Shown: one piece after another, positions 46,052-56,424 of the stretch
How the letters are laid out: every line of letters starts with the position of its first letter
Position numbering within the stretch: the stretch's first letter is position 1
NCBI RefSeq assembly: GCF_900637025.1
Contig: NZ_LR134336.1
Coordinates: forward strand, 388,001 to 452,000
DNA length: 64,000 nucleotides
Direction: 5' to 3'
Source of the DNA: Streptococcus oralis ATCC 35037
GTDB lineage: Bacteria > Bacillota > Bacilli > Lactobacillales > Streptococcaceae
Made by a program: the position numbers and the translations under genes
The notes under the pieces: generated by a model
What the model saw: the letters and a program-made list of their open reading frames with translations, nothing else
What the model was told of the DNA's origin: nothing
Database searches by the model: none

Positions 46052-47395
46052 ATGATTAAAATTTATGACACCATGTCTCGTGATTTGCGAGAATTTGTAC
46101 CTATTGAGGACGGTAAGGTAAAGATGTATGTCTGTGGGCCAACAGTTTATAACTATATCCACGTGGGGAATGCCCGCTCGACAGTATCCTTTGATACCAT
46201 TCGTCGTTATTTCGAATACCGTGGCTACGAAGTTGCCTATATTTCCAACTTTACAGATGTAGACGATAAGATTATCAACCGTGCCAAGGAAGAAGGTATC
46301 ACGCCTCTGGAGGTTGCGGACAAGTACATCGCTGCCTTTCGTGAGGATGTGACAGCCTTAGGCGTGAAACCTGCGACTCGCCATCCGCGTGTAGTAGAGT
46401 TTATGGCTGACATCATTCGTTTTGTCACTGACTTGGTTGAAAAAGGCTTTGCCTACGAGAGTCAAGGAGATGTTTACTTCCGCGTGGAAAAATCTCACAA
46501 CTATGCTAAGTTGGCCAATAAAACCTTGGAAGATTTGGAGCTGGGTGCTTCAGGTCGTACCGATGAAGAAACGGCTCGCAAGGAAAATCCTGTAGACTTT
46601 GCCCTTTGGAAAGCTGCAAAACCAGGCGAGATTTCTTGGGACAGTCCTTGGGGACCTGGTCGTCCGGGTTGGCATATTGAATGTTCAGTCATGTCGACAG
46701 AGATTTTGGGAGATACCATTGATATCCACGGTGGTGGAGCTGATTTGGAGTTTCCTCACCATACCAACGAAATTGCCCAGTCAGAAGCAAAAACAGGCAA
46801 GACTTTTGCTAACTACTGGATGCATAATGGCTTTGTCAATATCGACAATGTCAAGATGTCTAAGTCCTTGGGCAACTTTATAACCGTACACGATGCCCTT
46901 AAAACTCTTGATGGGCAAGTGTTGCGTTTCTTCTTTGCCACTCAGCATTACCGTAAACCTATCAACTTTACGGAAAAAGCAGTGCGTGATGCCGAGACCA
47001 ATCTTAAGTATCTAAAAAACACTTATGAGCAACCATTTTCTGGGACTGTAGATGCTCAAGAGTTACAGGCTTTTAAAGATAAGTTTGTTGCCGCTATGGA
47101 TGAGGATTTCAACTCCGCAAATGGTATTACAGTTGTCTTTGAAATGGCCAAATGGATCAACTCAGGAAACTATGATGCAAGTGTTAAGGAAGCTCTTGCG
47201 GCTATGTTGGAGGTCTTTGGGATTGTCTTTGTTGAGGAAGTTTTGGATGCAGACATTGAAGCCTTAATCCAAAAACGTCAAGAAGCGCGTGCTAATCGTG
47301 ACTTTGCGACAGCAGACCAAATCCGTGATCAATTAGCGGCTCAAGGAATTAAGCTCCTTGACACCAAGGATGGAGTGAGGTGGACTCGTGATTGA
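46052..47395 (+). CDS. cysS: Cysteinyl-tRNA synthetase
   Basis: A 447-residue class I synthetase charging tRNA-Cys. MYVCGPTVYNYIHVGNARS contains the zinc Cys and the HIGH-equivalent HVGN; the zinc site continues with CSVMS and HHTNEIAQSEA, and the KMSKS loop is KMSKSLGNF. ATG 46052 is preferred over GTG 46043 because AGAAGGGAG would overlap the latter. Its end overlaps mrnC by 8 bases. Confidence 0.97.
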   Translation: MIKIYDTMSRDLREFVPIEDGKVKMYVCGPTVYNYIHVGNARSTVSFDTIRRYFEYRGYEVAYISNFTDVDDKIINRAKEEGITPLEVADKYIAAFREDVTALGVKPATRHPRVVEFMADIIRFVTDLVEKGFAYESQGDVYFRVEKSHNYAKLANKTLEDLELGASGRTDEETARKENPVDFALWKAAKPGEISWDSPWGPGRPGWHIECSVMSTEILGDTIDIHGGGADLEFPHHTNEIAQSEAKTGKTFANYWMHNGFVNIDNVKMSKSLGNFITVHDALKTLDGQVLRFFFATQHYRKPINFTEKAVRDAETNLKYLKNTYEQPFSGTVDAQELQAFKDKFVAAMDEDFNSANGITVVFEMAKWINSGNYDASVKEALAAMLEVFGIVFVEEVLDADIEALIQKRQEARANRDFATADQIRDQLAAQGIKLLDTKDGVRWTRD

Positions 47396-47774
47396 TGTCA
47401 ATCTCATTAACGGGATTGCGCTAGCTTTTGAGGGAGATGCAGTTTACTCCATGTATATCCGTCGCCATCTCATCCTTAAAGGAATGACCAAACCCAATAA
47501 ACTCCACCAAGAGGCGACTAAGTATGTGTCAGCCAAGGCTCAGGCTCGCTTGATTGCCCTCATGTTGGAAGAGCAAGTCCTGACGGAAAAAGAAGAAGAA
47601 ATCTACAAACGTGGTCGCAATACCAATAGCCACACAAAGGCTAAAAATGCTGATGTGGTGACTTACCGCATGTCTACAGGTTTTGAAGCAGTGATGGGCT
47701 ATCTCCATCTGACTGAAAATCTGGAGCGTCTAGAGACTATAATTTCTTGGTGCATCCAAAAAGTGGAGGGCTAG
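47388..47774 (+). CDS. mrnC: Mini-ribonuclease 3
   Basis: A 128-residue RNase III catalytic domain without a dsRNA-binding domain; in B. subtilis it matures 23S rRNA. The signature is LAFEGDAVYSMYIRRHL (catalytic Glu and Asp), with GRNTNSHTKAKNADVVTYR and TGFEAVMGYLHL. It starts at GTG 47388, overlapping cysS, as in other Firmicutes where cysS-mrnC are paired. Confidence 0.95.
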   Translation: MIDVNLINGIALAFEGDAVYSMYIRRHLILKGMTKPNKLHQEATKYVSAKAQARLIALMLEEQVLTEKEEEIYKRGRNTNSHTKAKNADVVTYRMSTGFEAVMGYLHLTENLERLETIISWCIQKVEG

Positions 47775-47777
47775 AAT

Positions 47778-48647
47778 ATGATTGCAAAGGAATTACAGGA
47801 CTGGTTTCCTGAAGCTCAGATTTCAGATCAGCCGATTGAGAAACCAGGCTATCTTACTCTCCCTTTAGCTTCTCAGCAGTGGATTCTACTGGAGGAAGCT
47901 GGGCTCAGCGAGCGTGAAAAGCAGTTGGTTGCCCTTTTGACCCAGCAGGAGCAGGCTCGTTCGCTCAATCCTTGGTATCCCTATCTGATTGAGGGGAAGG
48001 GGCAGGCACCGCAAGCATTTAAAAAAATTCAGCTGGTTTATTGCCATCTGTCTTATTACCAACAGGAAAATCTAGCCTCTTGGTTGGATATGATGCAAAC
48101 TCTCTTTCCCAACTGCCAAACAGTGTTACAGGTCGGGGCTCAGGATTATGTGTTTGTGCTTCAACAAGATAAGTACACCTCTGTTCGCTCAATCTTATCT
48201 GATACGATTGAAGCGGTTGAGTATGACTTTGGCCTTCGTCTGTCTATCATGTTGGGGCAGGTGTGGTTTCAGACAGGCTCTCAAGCCCTATCAGACCTAA
48301 TCAAAACGGAGCGAGATTTGTTTAAGACTTGGTGGCGTCAGGGTCACCAAGGTGTACACACCTTTTCACAACTCTATCTTTGGAGTATGGGAGAAAGGAT
48401 TGTGGACCTGAGAGTCATTAAAGAATGTCTGCACCAGATGATTTTGGATCAGGATCAGATTCAGGAAATTATCCTTTCTCTCTGGGAAAATAGTGCTGTC
48501 CTAACTAAAACAGCCCAGCAACTCTATCTACATCGCAACTCTCTCCAATACAAGATTGATAGATGGGAAGAATTGACAGGGCTTCAGTTGAAGGAGTTAA
48601 CGGATCTTACCTTGTGTTATCAGTTGATTTTACCAGATATTCTTTAA
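47778..48647 (+). CDS. PucR-type transcription regulator next to msmK
   Basis: A 289-residue protein. Only the C-terminus is diagnostic: SAVLTKTAQQLYLHRNSLQYKI, the PucR/CdaR-type helix-turn-helix (HTH_30). The first 230 residues show no known effector domain. It begins 3 bases after mrnC and is followed by a terminator, then msmK. Control of msmK or of carbohydrate use is suggested by position alone. Confidence 0.75.
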   Translation: MIAKELQDWFPEAQISDQPIEKPGYLTLPLASQQWILLEEAGLSEREKQLVALLTQQEQARSLNPWYPYLIEGKGQAPQAFKKIQLVYCHLSYYQQENLASWLDMMQTLFPNCQTVLQVGAQDYVFVLQQDKYTSVRSILSDTIEAVEYDFGLRLSIMLGQVWFQTGSQALSDLIKTERDLFKTWWRQGHQGVHTFSQLYLWSMGERIVDLRVIKECLHQMILDQDQIQEIILSLWENSAVLTKTAQQLYLHRNSLQYKIDRWEELTGLQLKELTDLTLCYQLILPDIL

Positions 48648-48685
48648 AGTTTTGTGCAAGTTGCACAGAACTTTTTTATTTTTTT
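48646..48685 (+). terminator. Terminator after the PucR-type gene
   Basis: AAAGTTTTGTGCAA/TTGCACAGAACTTT, a long stem with one mismatch, then TTTATTTTTTT. Confidence 0.88.
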
Positions 48686-48704
48686 GGTCACTTTGCCATA
48701 GAAA

Positions 48705-48727
48705 AGTAAAGCGTTTTCATCTATAAT
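48705..48727 (+). promoter_or_regulatory. msmK promoter -10 with overlapping cre-like site
   Basis: TATAAT at 48722-48727 is preceded by AGTAAAGCGTTTTCA (48705-48719), a cre-like word (AAxCG core, two mismatches at the TG). It fits CcpA control of a shared sugar-ABC ATPase. Confidence 0.55.
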
Positions 48728-48760
48728 AAAACTATCAAAATACAAAAGGAGTTCACCTCG

Positions 48761-49891
48761 ATGGTAGAATTAAATCTTAAAAACATTTACAAAAAATATC
48801 CAAACAGCGAACACTATTCAGTTGAAGACTTCAACTTGGACATCAAAGACAAAGAATTTATCGTTTTCGTAGGTCCTTCAGGATGTGGTAAATCAACAAC
48901 TCTTCGTATGATTGCTGGTCTTGAAGACATTACTGAAGGTACTGCATCTATAGATGGTGTGGTTGTCAACGACGTAGCTCCAAAAGACCGTGACATCGCC
49001 ATGGTATTCCAAAACTACGCTCTTTACCCACACATGACTGTATATGACAACATGGCTTTCGGTTTGAAATTACGTAAATACAGCAAAGAAGACATCGACA
49101 AACGTGTACAAGAAGCTGCAGCAATCCTTGGCTTGAAAGAATTTTTGGATCGTAAACCAGCTGACCTTTCAGGTGGTCAACGTCAACGTGTTGCCATGGG
49201 TCGTGCGATTGTCCGTGATGCAAAAGTGTTCTTGATGGACGAGCCTTTGTCAAACTTGGATGCCAAACTTCGTGTATCTATGCGTGCTGAAATTGCCAAG
49301 ATCCACCGTCGTATCGGTGCTACAACCATCTACGTAACCCACGACCAAACAGAAGCGATGACATTGGCAGACCGTATCGTTATCATGTCAGCTACTAAGA
49401 ACCCTGCTGGTACAGGTACTATCGGACGTGTTGAACAAATCGGTACCCCTCAAGAAGTTTACAAAAATCCAGTTAACAAATTTGTAGCAGGATTTATCGG
49501 AAGCCCAGCTATGAACTTCATCAATGTGAAATTGATTGGTAGCGAAATTGTTTCTGACGGTTTCCGCTTGAAAGTGCCAGAAGGTGCTTTGAAAGTTCTT
49601 CGTGACAAAGGCTACGAAGGAAAAGAATTGATCTTCGGTATCCGTCCAGAAGATGTGAACGCAGAACCTGCTTTCCTTGAAACATTCCCAGAATCAGTTG
49701 TCAAAGCTACTATCTCAGTATCAGAATTGCTTGGTTCAGAATCTCACCTTTACTGCCAAGTTGGTAAAGACGAATTTGTTGCAAAAGTGGATGCTCGTGA
49801 CTACTTGCAAACAGGTGCAACAGTTGAACTTGGATTTGACTTGAACAAAGCACACTTCTTCGACGTAGAAACTGAAAAAACAGTCTACTAA
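48761..49891 (+). CDS. msmK: Multi-sugar ABC transporter ATP-binding subunit
   Basis: A 376-residue ATPase of the MalK/MsmK type. Walker [10 protein letters not shown] (about 37-45), signature [14 protein letters not shown], Walker [13 protein letters not shown], switch His in VTHDQTEA, and a C-terminal TOBE/regulatory domain (FGIRPEDV). It stands alone with no permease or binding protein nearby: in streptococci MsmK is a shared ATPase that energises several oligosaccharide ABC importers encoded elsewhere. AAAGGAG precedes the ATG. Confidence 0.95.
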   Translation: MVELNLKNIYKKYPNSEHYSVEDFNLDIKDKEFIVFVGPSGCGKSTTLRMIAGLEDITEGTASIDGVVVNDVAPKDRDIAMVFQNYALYPHMTVYDNMAFGLKLRKYSKEDIDKRVQEAAAILGLKEFLDRKPADLSGGQRQRVAMGRAIVRDAKVFLMDEPLSNLDAKLRVSMRAEIAKIHRRIGATTIYVTHDQTEAMTLADRIVIMSATKNPAGTGTIGRVEQIGTPQEVYKNPVNKFVAGFIGSPAMNFINVKLIGSEIVSDGFRLKVPEGALKVLRDKGYEGKELIFGIRPEDVNAEPAFLETFPESVVKATISVSELLGSESHLYCQVGKDEFVAKVDARDYLQTGATVELGFDLNKAHFFDVETEKTVY

Positions 49892-49907
49892 ACAAATGAA
49901 ATGTCAA

Positions 49908-49941
49908 AACACTGCTAGAGAAATCTGGCAGTGTTTTTTTA
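49908..49941 (+). terminator. Terminator after msmK
   Basis: AACACTGC-tagagaaatctg-GCAGTGTT then TTTTTT. Confidence 0.9.
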
Positions 49942-49996
49942 ATGATTGGTATTGGCATAAAAACAGGCTTTTCTAGTTTTCATATCCTTAAAAAAG

Positions 49997-50005
49997 TGAT
50001 AAAAT
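49997..50005 (+). promoter_or_regulatory. Extended -10 promoter of relA
   Basis: TGATAAAAT, 25 bases before the relA ATG. Confidence 0.55.
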
Positions 50006-50029
50006 GGTAGGAAGAATTGGAGAGTATAG

Positions 50030-52246
50030 ATGCCGAAAGAAGTGAATTTGACGGGCGATCAGGTAGTCGCTTTAACGAAAGAATATTTAACAAAGGAAGA
50101 CGTTGCTTTTGTACAAAAAGCATTGATTTACGCAGTTGATTGTCATAGTGGGCAGTTTCGGAAATCAGGCGAGCCCTATATTATCCACCCCATTCAGGTA
50201 GCAGGCATTCTGGCTAAGCTCAAGCTGGATGCCGTAACCGTTGCCTGTGGTTTTTTGCATGACGTGGTTGAAGACACAGATGCGACACTGGATGATTTGG
50301 AGAGAGAGTTCGGTCATGATGTTCGGATTATCGTTGATGGGGTGACCAAGCTTGGTAAGGTTGAGTACAAATCACTCGAGGAACAATTGGCTGAAAATCA
50401 CCGCAAGATGCTTATGGCCATGTCAGAGGATATCCGTGTTATCTTGGTTAAATTATCGGACCGTTTGCATAATATGCGGACTCTCAAACACCTGCGAAAG
50501 GACAAGCAGGAACGGATCTCCAGAGAAACCATGGAAATTTACGCACCACTTGCTCATCGTCTAGGGATTTCCAGTGTCAAGTGGGAGTTGGAAGATCTAT
50601 CTTTCCGTTATCTCAATCCAACTGAGTTTTACAAGATCACCCACATGATGAAGGAAAAACGCAGAGAACGTGAGGCTCTGGTCGACGAAGTCGTAACCAA
50701 GTTGGAGGACTATGCTACCGAACGCAATCTCAAAGGGAAAATCTATGGTCGTCCTAAGCATATCTATTCGATCTACCGCAAGATGCAGGATAAGAAGAAA
50801 CGCTTTGAGGAAATTTATGACCTGATTGCCATTCGCTGTATCTTAGATACCCAGAGTGATGTTTATGCTATGCTGGGTTATGTGCATGAACTTTGGAAAC
50901 CTATGCCAGGCCGCTTCAAAGACTATATCGCCAATCGTAAGGCCAATGGTTACCAGTCTATCCATACAACTGTTTATGGGCCAAAAGGGCCGATTGAATT
51001 CCAGATTCGTACTAAAGAAATGCACGAAGTGGCTGAGTACGGGGTTGCGGCTCACTGGGCTTATAAGAAAGGTATTAAAGGGCAGGTCAACAGCAAGGAA
51101 TCTGCTATTGGGATGAACTGGATCAAGGAGATGATGGAGCTCCAAGACCAGGCTGATGATGCCAAGGAATTTGTGGACTCTGTTAAAGAAAACTATCTGG
51201 CGGAGGAGATTTACGTCTTTACTCCAGATGGTGCGGTTCGCTCCCTTCCAAAAGATTCAGGACCGATTGACTTTGCCTATGAAATCCACACCAAAGTCGG
51301 TGAAAAAGCGACTGGTGCCAAGGTCAATGGCCGTATGGTTCCACTGACAACCAAGCTCAAGACAGGGGATCAGGTTGAAATTATCACCAACCCCAACTCC
51401 TTTGGTCCGAGTCGTGACTGGCTCAACATGGTCAAGACTAGCAAGGCACGCAACAAGATTCGTCAGTTCTTTAAAAATCAAGACAAGGAATTATCCGTTA
51501 ACAAGGGCCGTGAGATGTTGATGGCCCAGTTCCAAGAAAACGGCTATGTAGCCAATAAATTCATGGACAAGCGCCATATGGATGAGGTTCTTCAAAAGAC
51601 CAGCTACAAGACAGAGGAGGCTCTCTACGCAGCCATTGGTTTTGGAGAAATTGGCGCTATTACCGTCTTTAACCGTTTGACCGAAAAGGAACGCCGTGAG
51701 GAAGAGCGTGCCAAGGCCAAGGCGGAAGCAGAAGAGCTTGTCAAAGGTGGCGAAGTTAAGGTCGAAAACAAAGAAACCCTCAAGGTTAAGCATGAGGGTG
51801 GTGTGGTCATTGAAGGGGCTTCAGGTCTCCTAGTTCGGATTGCCAAGTGTTGCAATCCAGTGCCGGGTGACGACATAGTCGGCTACATCACTAAGGGACG
51901 CGGTGTAGCTATTCACCGTGTGGACTGTATGAATCTCCGTGCCCAAGAAAACTATGAGCAACGTCTCCTTGATGTGGAATGGGAAGATCAATTCTCAAGC
52001 AAGGAATACACTGCCCACATTGATATCTATGGTCTCAACCGTACAGGGCTCTTAAATGATGTTCTGCAAGTTCTCTCCAACACAACTAAGAATATCTCAA
52101 CCGTTAATGCTCAGCCAACTAAGGATATGAAATTTGCCAATATCCATGTCTCCTTTGGTATTTCCAACCTCTCTACACTGACCACAGTCGTGGACAAGAT
52201 AAAGAGTGTGCCAGAGGTTTACTCCGTCAAACGGACCAACGGCTAA
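50030..52246 (+). CDS. relA: Bifunctional (p)ppGpp synthetase/hydrolase (Rel)
   Basis: A 738-residue RSH protein, master of the stringent response. The hydrolase HD domain has HPIQVAGIL and HDVVEDT (about residues 53 and 77) with intact His-Asp, so both activities are expected. The synthetase domain has [14 protein letters not shown] and [17 protein letters not shown] ([16 protein letters not shown]), a zinc-finger-like region with KCCNPVPGD, and a C-terminal ACT domain follow. dtd starts 30 bases later. Confidence 0.97.
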   Translation: MPKEVNLTGDQVVALTKEYLTKEDVAFVQKALIYAVDCHSGQFRKSGEPYIIHPIQVAGILAKLKLDAVTVACGFLHDVVEDTDATLDDLEREFGHDVRIIVDGVTKLGKVEYKSLEEQLAENHRKMLMAMSEDIRVILVKLSDRLHNMRTLKHLRKDKQERISRETMEIYAPLAHRLGISSVKWELEDLSFRYLNPTEFYKITHMMKEKRREREALVDEVVTKLEDYATERNLKGKIYGRPKHIYSIYRKMQDKKKRFEEIYDLIAIRCILDTQSDVYAMLGYVHELWKPMPGRFKDYIANRKANGYQSIHTTVYGPKGPIEFQIRTKEMHEVAEYGVAAHWAYKKGIKGQVNSKESAIGMNWIKEMMELQDQADDAKEFVDSVKENYLAEEIYVFTPDGAVRSLPKDSGPIDFAYEIHTKVGEKATGAKVNGRMVPLTTKLKTGDQVEIITNPNSFGPSRDWLNMVKTSKARNKIRQFFKNQDKELSVNKGREMLMAQFQENGYVANKFMDKRHMDEVLQKTSYKTEEALYAAIGFGEIGAITVFNRLTEKERREEERAKAKAEAEELVKGGEVKVENKETLKVKHEGGVVIEGASGLLVRIAKCCNPVPGDDIVGYITKGRGVAIHRVDCMNLRAQENYEQRLLDVEWEDQFSSKEYTAHIDIYGLNRTGLLNDVLQVLSNTTKNISTVNAQPTKDMKFANIHVSFGISNLSTLTTVVDKIKSVPEVYSVKRTNG

Positions 52247-52275
52247 TTCTCCCTTCAGTTACTAGAAAGGCTATT

Positions 52276-52719
52276 ATGAAAATCATCATTCAACGAGTCA
52301 AGAAAGCCCAAGTGAGTATCGGAGGTCAGGTGAGGGGAAAAATTAATCAGGGTCTCTTATTACTGGTTGGTGTTGGCCCAGAGGACCAAGAGGAAGATCT
52401 GGACTATGCTGTGAGAAAGCTTGTCAATATGCGGATTTTTTCAGACGAAGAAGGCAAGATGAACCTATCTGTCAAGGATATCAAGGGGGAAATCCTTTCT
52501 ATTTCCCAGTTTACCCTCTTTGCGGATACCAAGAAAGGCAATCGTCCCGCCTTTACAGGTGCAGCCAAGCCGGATATGGCATCAGATTTCTATGATGCTC
52601 TCAATCAAAAGCTAGCACAGGAAGTACCTGTTCAGACAGGCATCTTTGGAGCGGATATGCAGGTGGAGCTGGTCAATGATGGGCCAGTTACCATCATTCT
52701 TGATACTAAAAATAGATAA
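52276..52719 (+). CDS. dtd: D-aminoacyl-tRNA deacylase
   Basis: A 147-residue proofreading enzyme that removes D-amino acids (and Gly from tRNA-Ala) from tRNA. Both active-site motifs are present: [18 protein letters not shown] (SQFTL) and [11 protein letters not shown] (NxGPVT). Paired with relA in most Firmicutes. AGAAAGGCTATT precedes the ATG, and a terminator follows at once. Confidence 0.96.
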   Translation: MKIIIQRVKKAQVSIGGQVRGKINQGLLLLVGVGPEDQEEDLDYAVRKLVNMRIFSDEEGKMNLSVKDIKGEILSISQFTLFADTKKGNRPAFTGAAKPDMASDFYDALNQKLAQEVPVQTGIFGADMQVELVNDGPVTIILDTKNR

Positions 52720-52720
52720 G

Positions 52721-52752
52721 AAAACCAAGCCAGTCGGCTTGGTTTTTATTTA
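52721..52752 (+). terminator. Terminator after dtd
   Basis: AAAACCAAGCC-agtc-GGCTTGGTTTT then TATT. Confidence 0.9.
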
Positions 52753-53163
52753 TAGACACTCCCAGAAGGAGATGTGTTTGTCGTAAAAGTCTGGATAGTT
52801 TTCTCTTAGGTGGCTAGCCGTCAGATAATATAAAGTAGAATGACAACCAGTGACGATTGGCATAAGAGATGAAAATCGCTGAGAACTAGTGAAGGCTAAA
52901 AGGACAAATAATAGAAAATCGCTAATGAGCACCCCTAAATAGTAGAAGCGAAACTTTTTATTGATTTGAGGATAAATCTCAGAGAAATGTTTTTTGAGTC
53001 GGTTGACCAAGCGAAATAGCAGTAGTCCTTGAGCAAGGATGAAAATAAAACCAGACAGCAGGAGCCAGTCTACAGAGAGATCGGTTTTGGAGATAAAAAT
53101 TGCTAATAGTAGCAAATCGCTGACTGCAATGGCTGCGAAGTGTAGTCTAAAGAGTTTTTTCAT
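52750..53163 (-). CDS. Small four-helix membrane protein of unknown function
   Basis: A 137-residue protein with four hydrophobic segments arranged as two similar pairs: LHFAAIAVSDLLLLAIFI and WLLLSGFIFILAQGLLLF, then YYLGVLISDFLLFVLLAF and a weaker fourth. The halves FAAIAVSDLLL and YYLGVLISDFLL look like an internal duplication. I know no function. GGGAGGTCATCTT lies upstream of its ATG. It is monocistronic, convergent with dtd. Confidence 0.7.
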   Translation of the reverse strand: MKKLFRLHFAAIAVSDLLLLAIFISKTDLSVDWLLLSGFIFILAQGLLLFRLVNRLKKHFSEIYPQINKKFRFYYLGVLISDFLLFVLLAFTSSQRFSSLMPIVTGCHSTLYYLTASHLRENYPDFYDKHISFWECL

Positions 53164-53270
53164 AAGATGACCTCCCTCTTTTATCTACCTTCATTCTACA
53201 CCAAATGAATCGGACTTACAAGCAAAATAATAAAAAATCCCTGAAAGGAATTTCTTTTAGGAATAAGGGC

Positions 53271-53921
53271 TTAGTTGATTTTTTCGACATAGAGTTGTTT
53301 GGCGATATCGATGCTAACTTGGAGGTCTTCACCTTTGTTGACCAGTGTAAAGGTATTGGAAAAATTATCAAACTGCTTGACTTTGACTTGGTCACCGATA
53401 TGAATTTCATGCTTTTCTAAGTATTTGAGCAGATTAAAGCTATCGTGAACCCGAGTCAGGAGATAGGTTCCAGCTTCTTTGGTATCTGCTAAAGGTAGGT
53501 TGTTGATTTCAACCAAGAGCTCTCCCTTGGCTGGGATGGTTCCTCCGTGGGGGCAGGTTTGAGGGAAGCCCAGGAGTTTATCCAGTCTCTCTACGAAGAG
53601 GTCAGATACAGTGTGCTCTAGGACCTCAGCTTCCTCGTGGATCTGGTCACTGGTATAGTCGAGATGGTGAACCAGAAAGACCTCAATCAACCGGTGTTTG
53701 CGATAGAGCTCGGAGACTAGTTTGAGCCCAATATCTGTCAATAGATAGCCATTCTCCTTGTCCTTGAGGATGAGATTTTCACTTTTCATGCGTTTGATCA
53801 TCTCTGTTACGGCAGGTGGAGAGACTTGCATACGGGCAGCAATTTCTTTGTTGGTGATTTTTTGCATCTCCGTACCGATTTCATAAATACATTTTAGGTA
53901 GTCTTCTTTATTTGGCGTCAT
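53271..53921 (-). CDS. psaR: Manganese-responsive repressor PsaR (DtxR/MntR family)
   Basis: A 216-residue DtxR-family regulator. The winged helix is KEIAARMQVSPPAVTEMIKRM; the metal/dimer domain has HRLIEVFLVHHL, EEAEVLEHTVSD and CPHGGTIP; a C-terminal FeoA/SH3-like domain ends the protein. With Mn2+ it represses psaBCA in pneumococcus. ATG 53921 follows AGAGGAAACG; the longer frame to 53948 has no ribosome site. Codirectional with tpx and psa, separated by a terminator. Confidence 0.93.
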   Translation of the reverse strand: MTPNKEDYLKCIYEIGTEMQKITNKEIAARMQVSPPAVTEMIKRMKSENLILKDKENGYLLTDIGLKLVSELYRKHRLIEVFLVHHLDYTSDQIHEEAEVLEHTVSDLFVERLDKLLGFPQTCPHGGTIPAKGELLVEINNLPLADTKEAGTYLLTRVHDSFNLLKYLEKHEIHIGDQVKVKQFDNFSNTFTLVNKGEDLQVSIDIAKQLYVEKIN

Positions 53922-53959
53922 TCGTTTCCTCTTGTCTTTTCTCTCCATCTAGTATATCA

Positions 53960-53986
53960 AAAAAAGCTAGATTTCTCTAGCCTTCT
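53960..53986 (-). terminator. Terminator after tpx
   Basis: On the minus strand GGCTAGA-gaaa-TCTAGC then TTTTTTTGA. Confidence 0.82.
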
Positions 53987-54004
53987 GCCCTAATGGCTTT
54001 GATT

Positions 54005-54499
54005 TTAGTCCAGTTCTTTCACTGCAGCAATAGCAGCTTCAAAGTCTGGTTCCGTGTTGATGTTATCAACGTATTCTACGTAACGGATGACATTATCAGT
54101 GTCGAGAACAAAAACGGCACGTGCAAGGAGATGCCATTCGTTAATCAAGAGGGCATAATCGCGCCCGAAAGAATGGTCAAAATAGTCTGATAGCATGATG
54201 GCATTGTCAAGGCCTTCAGCCCCGCACCAGCGTCCTTGGGCAAATGGTAGGTCCATAGAAACAGTAAGAACGACGGTATTGTCGAGGTTAGCTAGTTCTT
54301 GGTTGAATCGACGTGTTTGCGTTGAGCAGATACCAGTATCGATAGAAGGGACAACACTCAAGACTTTTTTCTTTCCTTCAAAGTCAGCTAGCGTTTTTTT
54401 AGAGAGATCGGTTGTCGTAAGAGAAAAGTCAAGTGCCTTGTCTCCGACTTGCAGTTGTTTACCTGTAAAGGTTACAGGATTTCCGAGAAAAGTGGTCAT
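54005..54499 (-). CDS. tpx: Thiol peroxidase Tpx (PsaD)
   Basis: A 164-residue atypical 2-Cys peroxiredoxin that reduces hydrogen peroxide, an important defence in peroxide-producing streptococci. The peroxidatic Cys58 is in [15 protein letters not shown], and a second Cys lies in GRWCGAEGL about 35 residues on. It follows psaA on the same strand behind a hairpin, so its expression may partly depend on read-through from psaBCA. Confidence 0.95.
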   Translation of the reverse strand: MTTFLGNPVTFTGKQLQVGDKALDFSLTTTDLSKKTLADFEGKKKVLSVVPSIDTGICSTQTRRFNQELANLDNTVVLTVSMDLPFAQGRWCGAEGLDNAIMLSDYFDHSFGRDYALLINEWHLLARAVFVLDTDNVIRYVEYVDNINTEPDFEAAIAAVKELD

Positions 54500-54577
54500 G
54501 AAACTACTCCATTCTTTTTTCTTTTATTTTACCGAGAATTGTCAGATTTTTCCAATGATTTGACTGGAAATTAAGCG

Positions 54578-54616
54578 ATAAAAAACGCCTGTTCATGTGA
54601 GAACGACGTTTTTAAT
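54578..54616. terminator. Terminator-like hairpin between psaA and tpx
   Basis: AAAAACGCCTGTTC / GAACGACGTTTTT: an interrupted stem with A- and T-runs at the ends, able to act on either strand. Confidence 0.75.
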
Positions 54617-54619
54617 GGA

Positions 54620-55549
54620 TTACTTAGACAAACCTTCAGCAATCTTGTCAAGGTTGTATTTCATCATGCTGTAGTAGCTGTCGCCTTCTTTGCCTTCTTC
54701 AGCAATTGAGTCAGTAAAGATTTGTGCGTAGATTGGGATGTTTGTGTCTTGTGAAACAGTCTTCATTGGACGGTCATCGACACTTGATTCAACAAAGAGT
54801 GATGGAACTTTTGTTTGGCGAAGTTTTTCAACCAAGGTCTTGATTTGTTCCGGTGTACCTTCTTCTTCCGTGTTGATTTCCCAGATGTAGGCACTTGGGA
54901 CACCGTAGGCTTTAGAGAAGTATTTGAAGCATCCTTCGCTGGTTACGATGAGTTTCTTTTCAGCAGGGATATTGTTAAATTTCTCTTTGGCTTCCTTGTC
55001 TAGTTTGTCTAGTTTTTCAGTATAGTCTTTGAGATTTTTTTCGTAGAATTCCTTGTTGCTAGGATCTTTGGCAATGAGCTGTTTAGCGATATTTTTAGCA
55101 TAAATCATCCCATTTTCAAGGTTGAGCCAAGCGTGTGGGTCTTCTTTGCCTTTCTCGTTTTGGCCTTCAAGGTAGATAACATCAACGCCTTCGCTGACTG
55201 CAAAGTAGTCTTTGTTTTCAGTTTTCTTGGCATTTTCGACCAATTTGGTAAACCAAGCATTGCCACCTGTTTCAAGGTTGATACCGTTATAGAAAATGAG
55301 GTCAGCCTCAGAAGTTTTCTTTACGTCTTCAGGAAGTGGTTCGTACTCGTGTGGGTCTTGACCAACAGGAACGATACTGTGAAGATCGATCTTATCGCCA
55401 GCGATATTTTTGGTAATATCAGCGATGATTGAGTTTGTAGCAACAACTTTTAGTTTTTGACCAGAAGTAGCATCTTTTTTTCCGCTAGCACATGCTACAA
55501 GTGCAATGACGGAAAGAAAGAGTACAAGCAATGTACCTAATTTTTTCAT
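54620..55549 (-). CDS. psaA: Manganese-binding lipoprotein PsaA
   Basis: A 309-residue solute-binding lipoprotein (pneumococcal surface adhesin A) that captures Mn2+ for PsaBC. The signal peptide ends in the lipobox LVAC with Cys20. Metal ligands known in PsaA are all visible: His67 (GQDPHEYEP), His139 (EDPHAWLN), Glu205 (TSEGCFKYF) and Asp280 (FTDSIAEEG). CTGGAGGAATCTA precedes the ATG. Last gene of psaB-psaC-psaA. Confidence 0.97.
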
Positions 55550-55575
55550 TAGATTCCTCCAGAAAGGGTCTCCCC

Positions 55576-56424
55576 TTATTTATTGATTTTTTTATGTTTC
55601 AGTTTCAAATATCGTTGTTTTGGAGCGATAAAGAAGCTAATGAGAAAGAAACTGGCAGATGTGAGCACGATGCTCGATCCTGCTGCGAGATTGAAGCTAT
55701 AGCCGATAAAGAGTCCCACAACAGAAGCTAGAGCTCCTAGACTTGATGAAAGGAAAATCATGCTCTTTAGGCTATTGGCATAAAGGTAAGCCGTCGCAGC
55801 TGGAGTGATTAGCATGGCCACGATAAGAATGGTTCCAACACTTTGCATGGCGGTGACAGACACAAGGGTCAAGAGCACCATGAGCAGATAGTGGTAGAAA
55901 TTGACAGGCATTCCCATGGCTTTAGCCAGGAGCTCGTCAAAGGATGTAATCAATAGTTGTTTAAAGAAAATCCCGATAATCAAGAGAATGATTACCCCCA
56001 CACCAATGGTAATCCACATGTCCATGTCTTGGACAGCGAGGATATTCCCGAAAAGGATATGGAAGAGGTCTGTCGAACTCTTGGCAACGCTAATCAAGAT
56101 GACACCTAGGGCTAAGAAAGATGAAAAGGTAATACCAATGGCAGTGTCACTCTTGATGATAGAGTTCCCCTTGATGTAGGTAATGATGATGGAGGCCATC
56201 AAGCCAAAGATGATGGCTCCAATAAAGAAATCAATTCCCAGGATAAAGGAAAGGGCTACGCCGGGCAAAACTGCGTGAGAGATAGCATCTCCCATGAGAG
56301 ACATCCCACGTAGGATGATAAAACATCCCACAGCTCCAGCAACCACTCCGATGACTATAGCTGTTATCAAGGCGTTTTGTAGGAAATGGAAATGTTGCAA
56401 TCCATCGATAAATTCTGCTATCAT
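55576..56424 (-). CDS. psaC: Manganese ABC transporter permease PsaC
   Basis: A 282-residue ABC-3 family permease with about eight hydrophobic helices. The coupling-loop region [19 protein letters not shown] is typical, as are [15 protein letters not shown] and [19 protein letters not shown]. It overlaps psaB by 4 bases (ATGA) and precedes psaA by 26 bases. Confidence 0.95.

Noticed and set aside
53205..53420. 71-codon plus-strand frame over the end of psaR
   Set aside because: Mostly antisense to psaR; no ribosome site.
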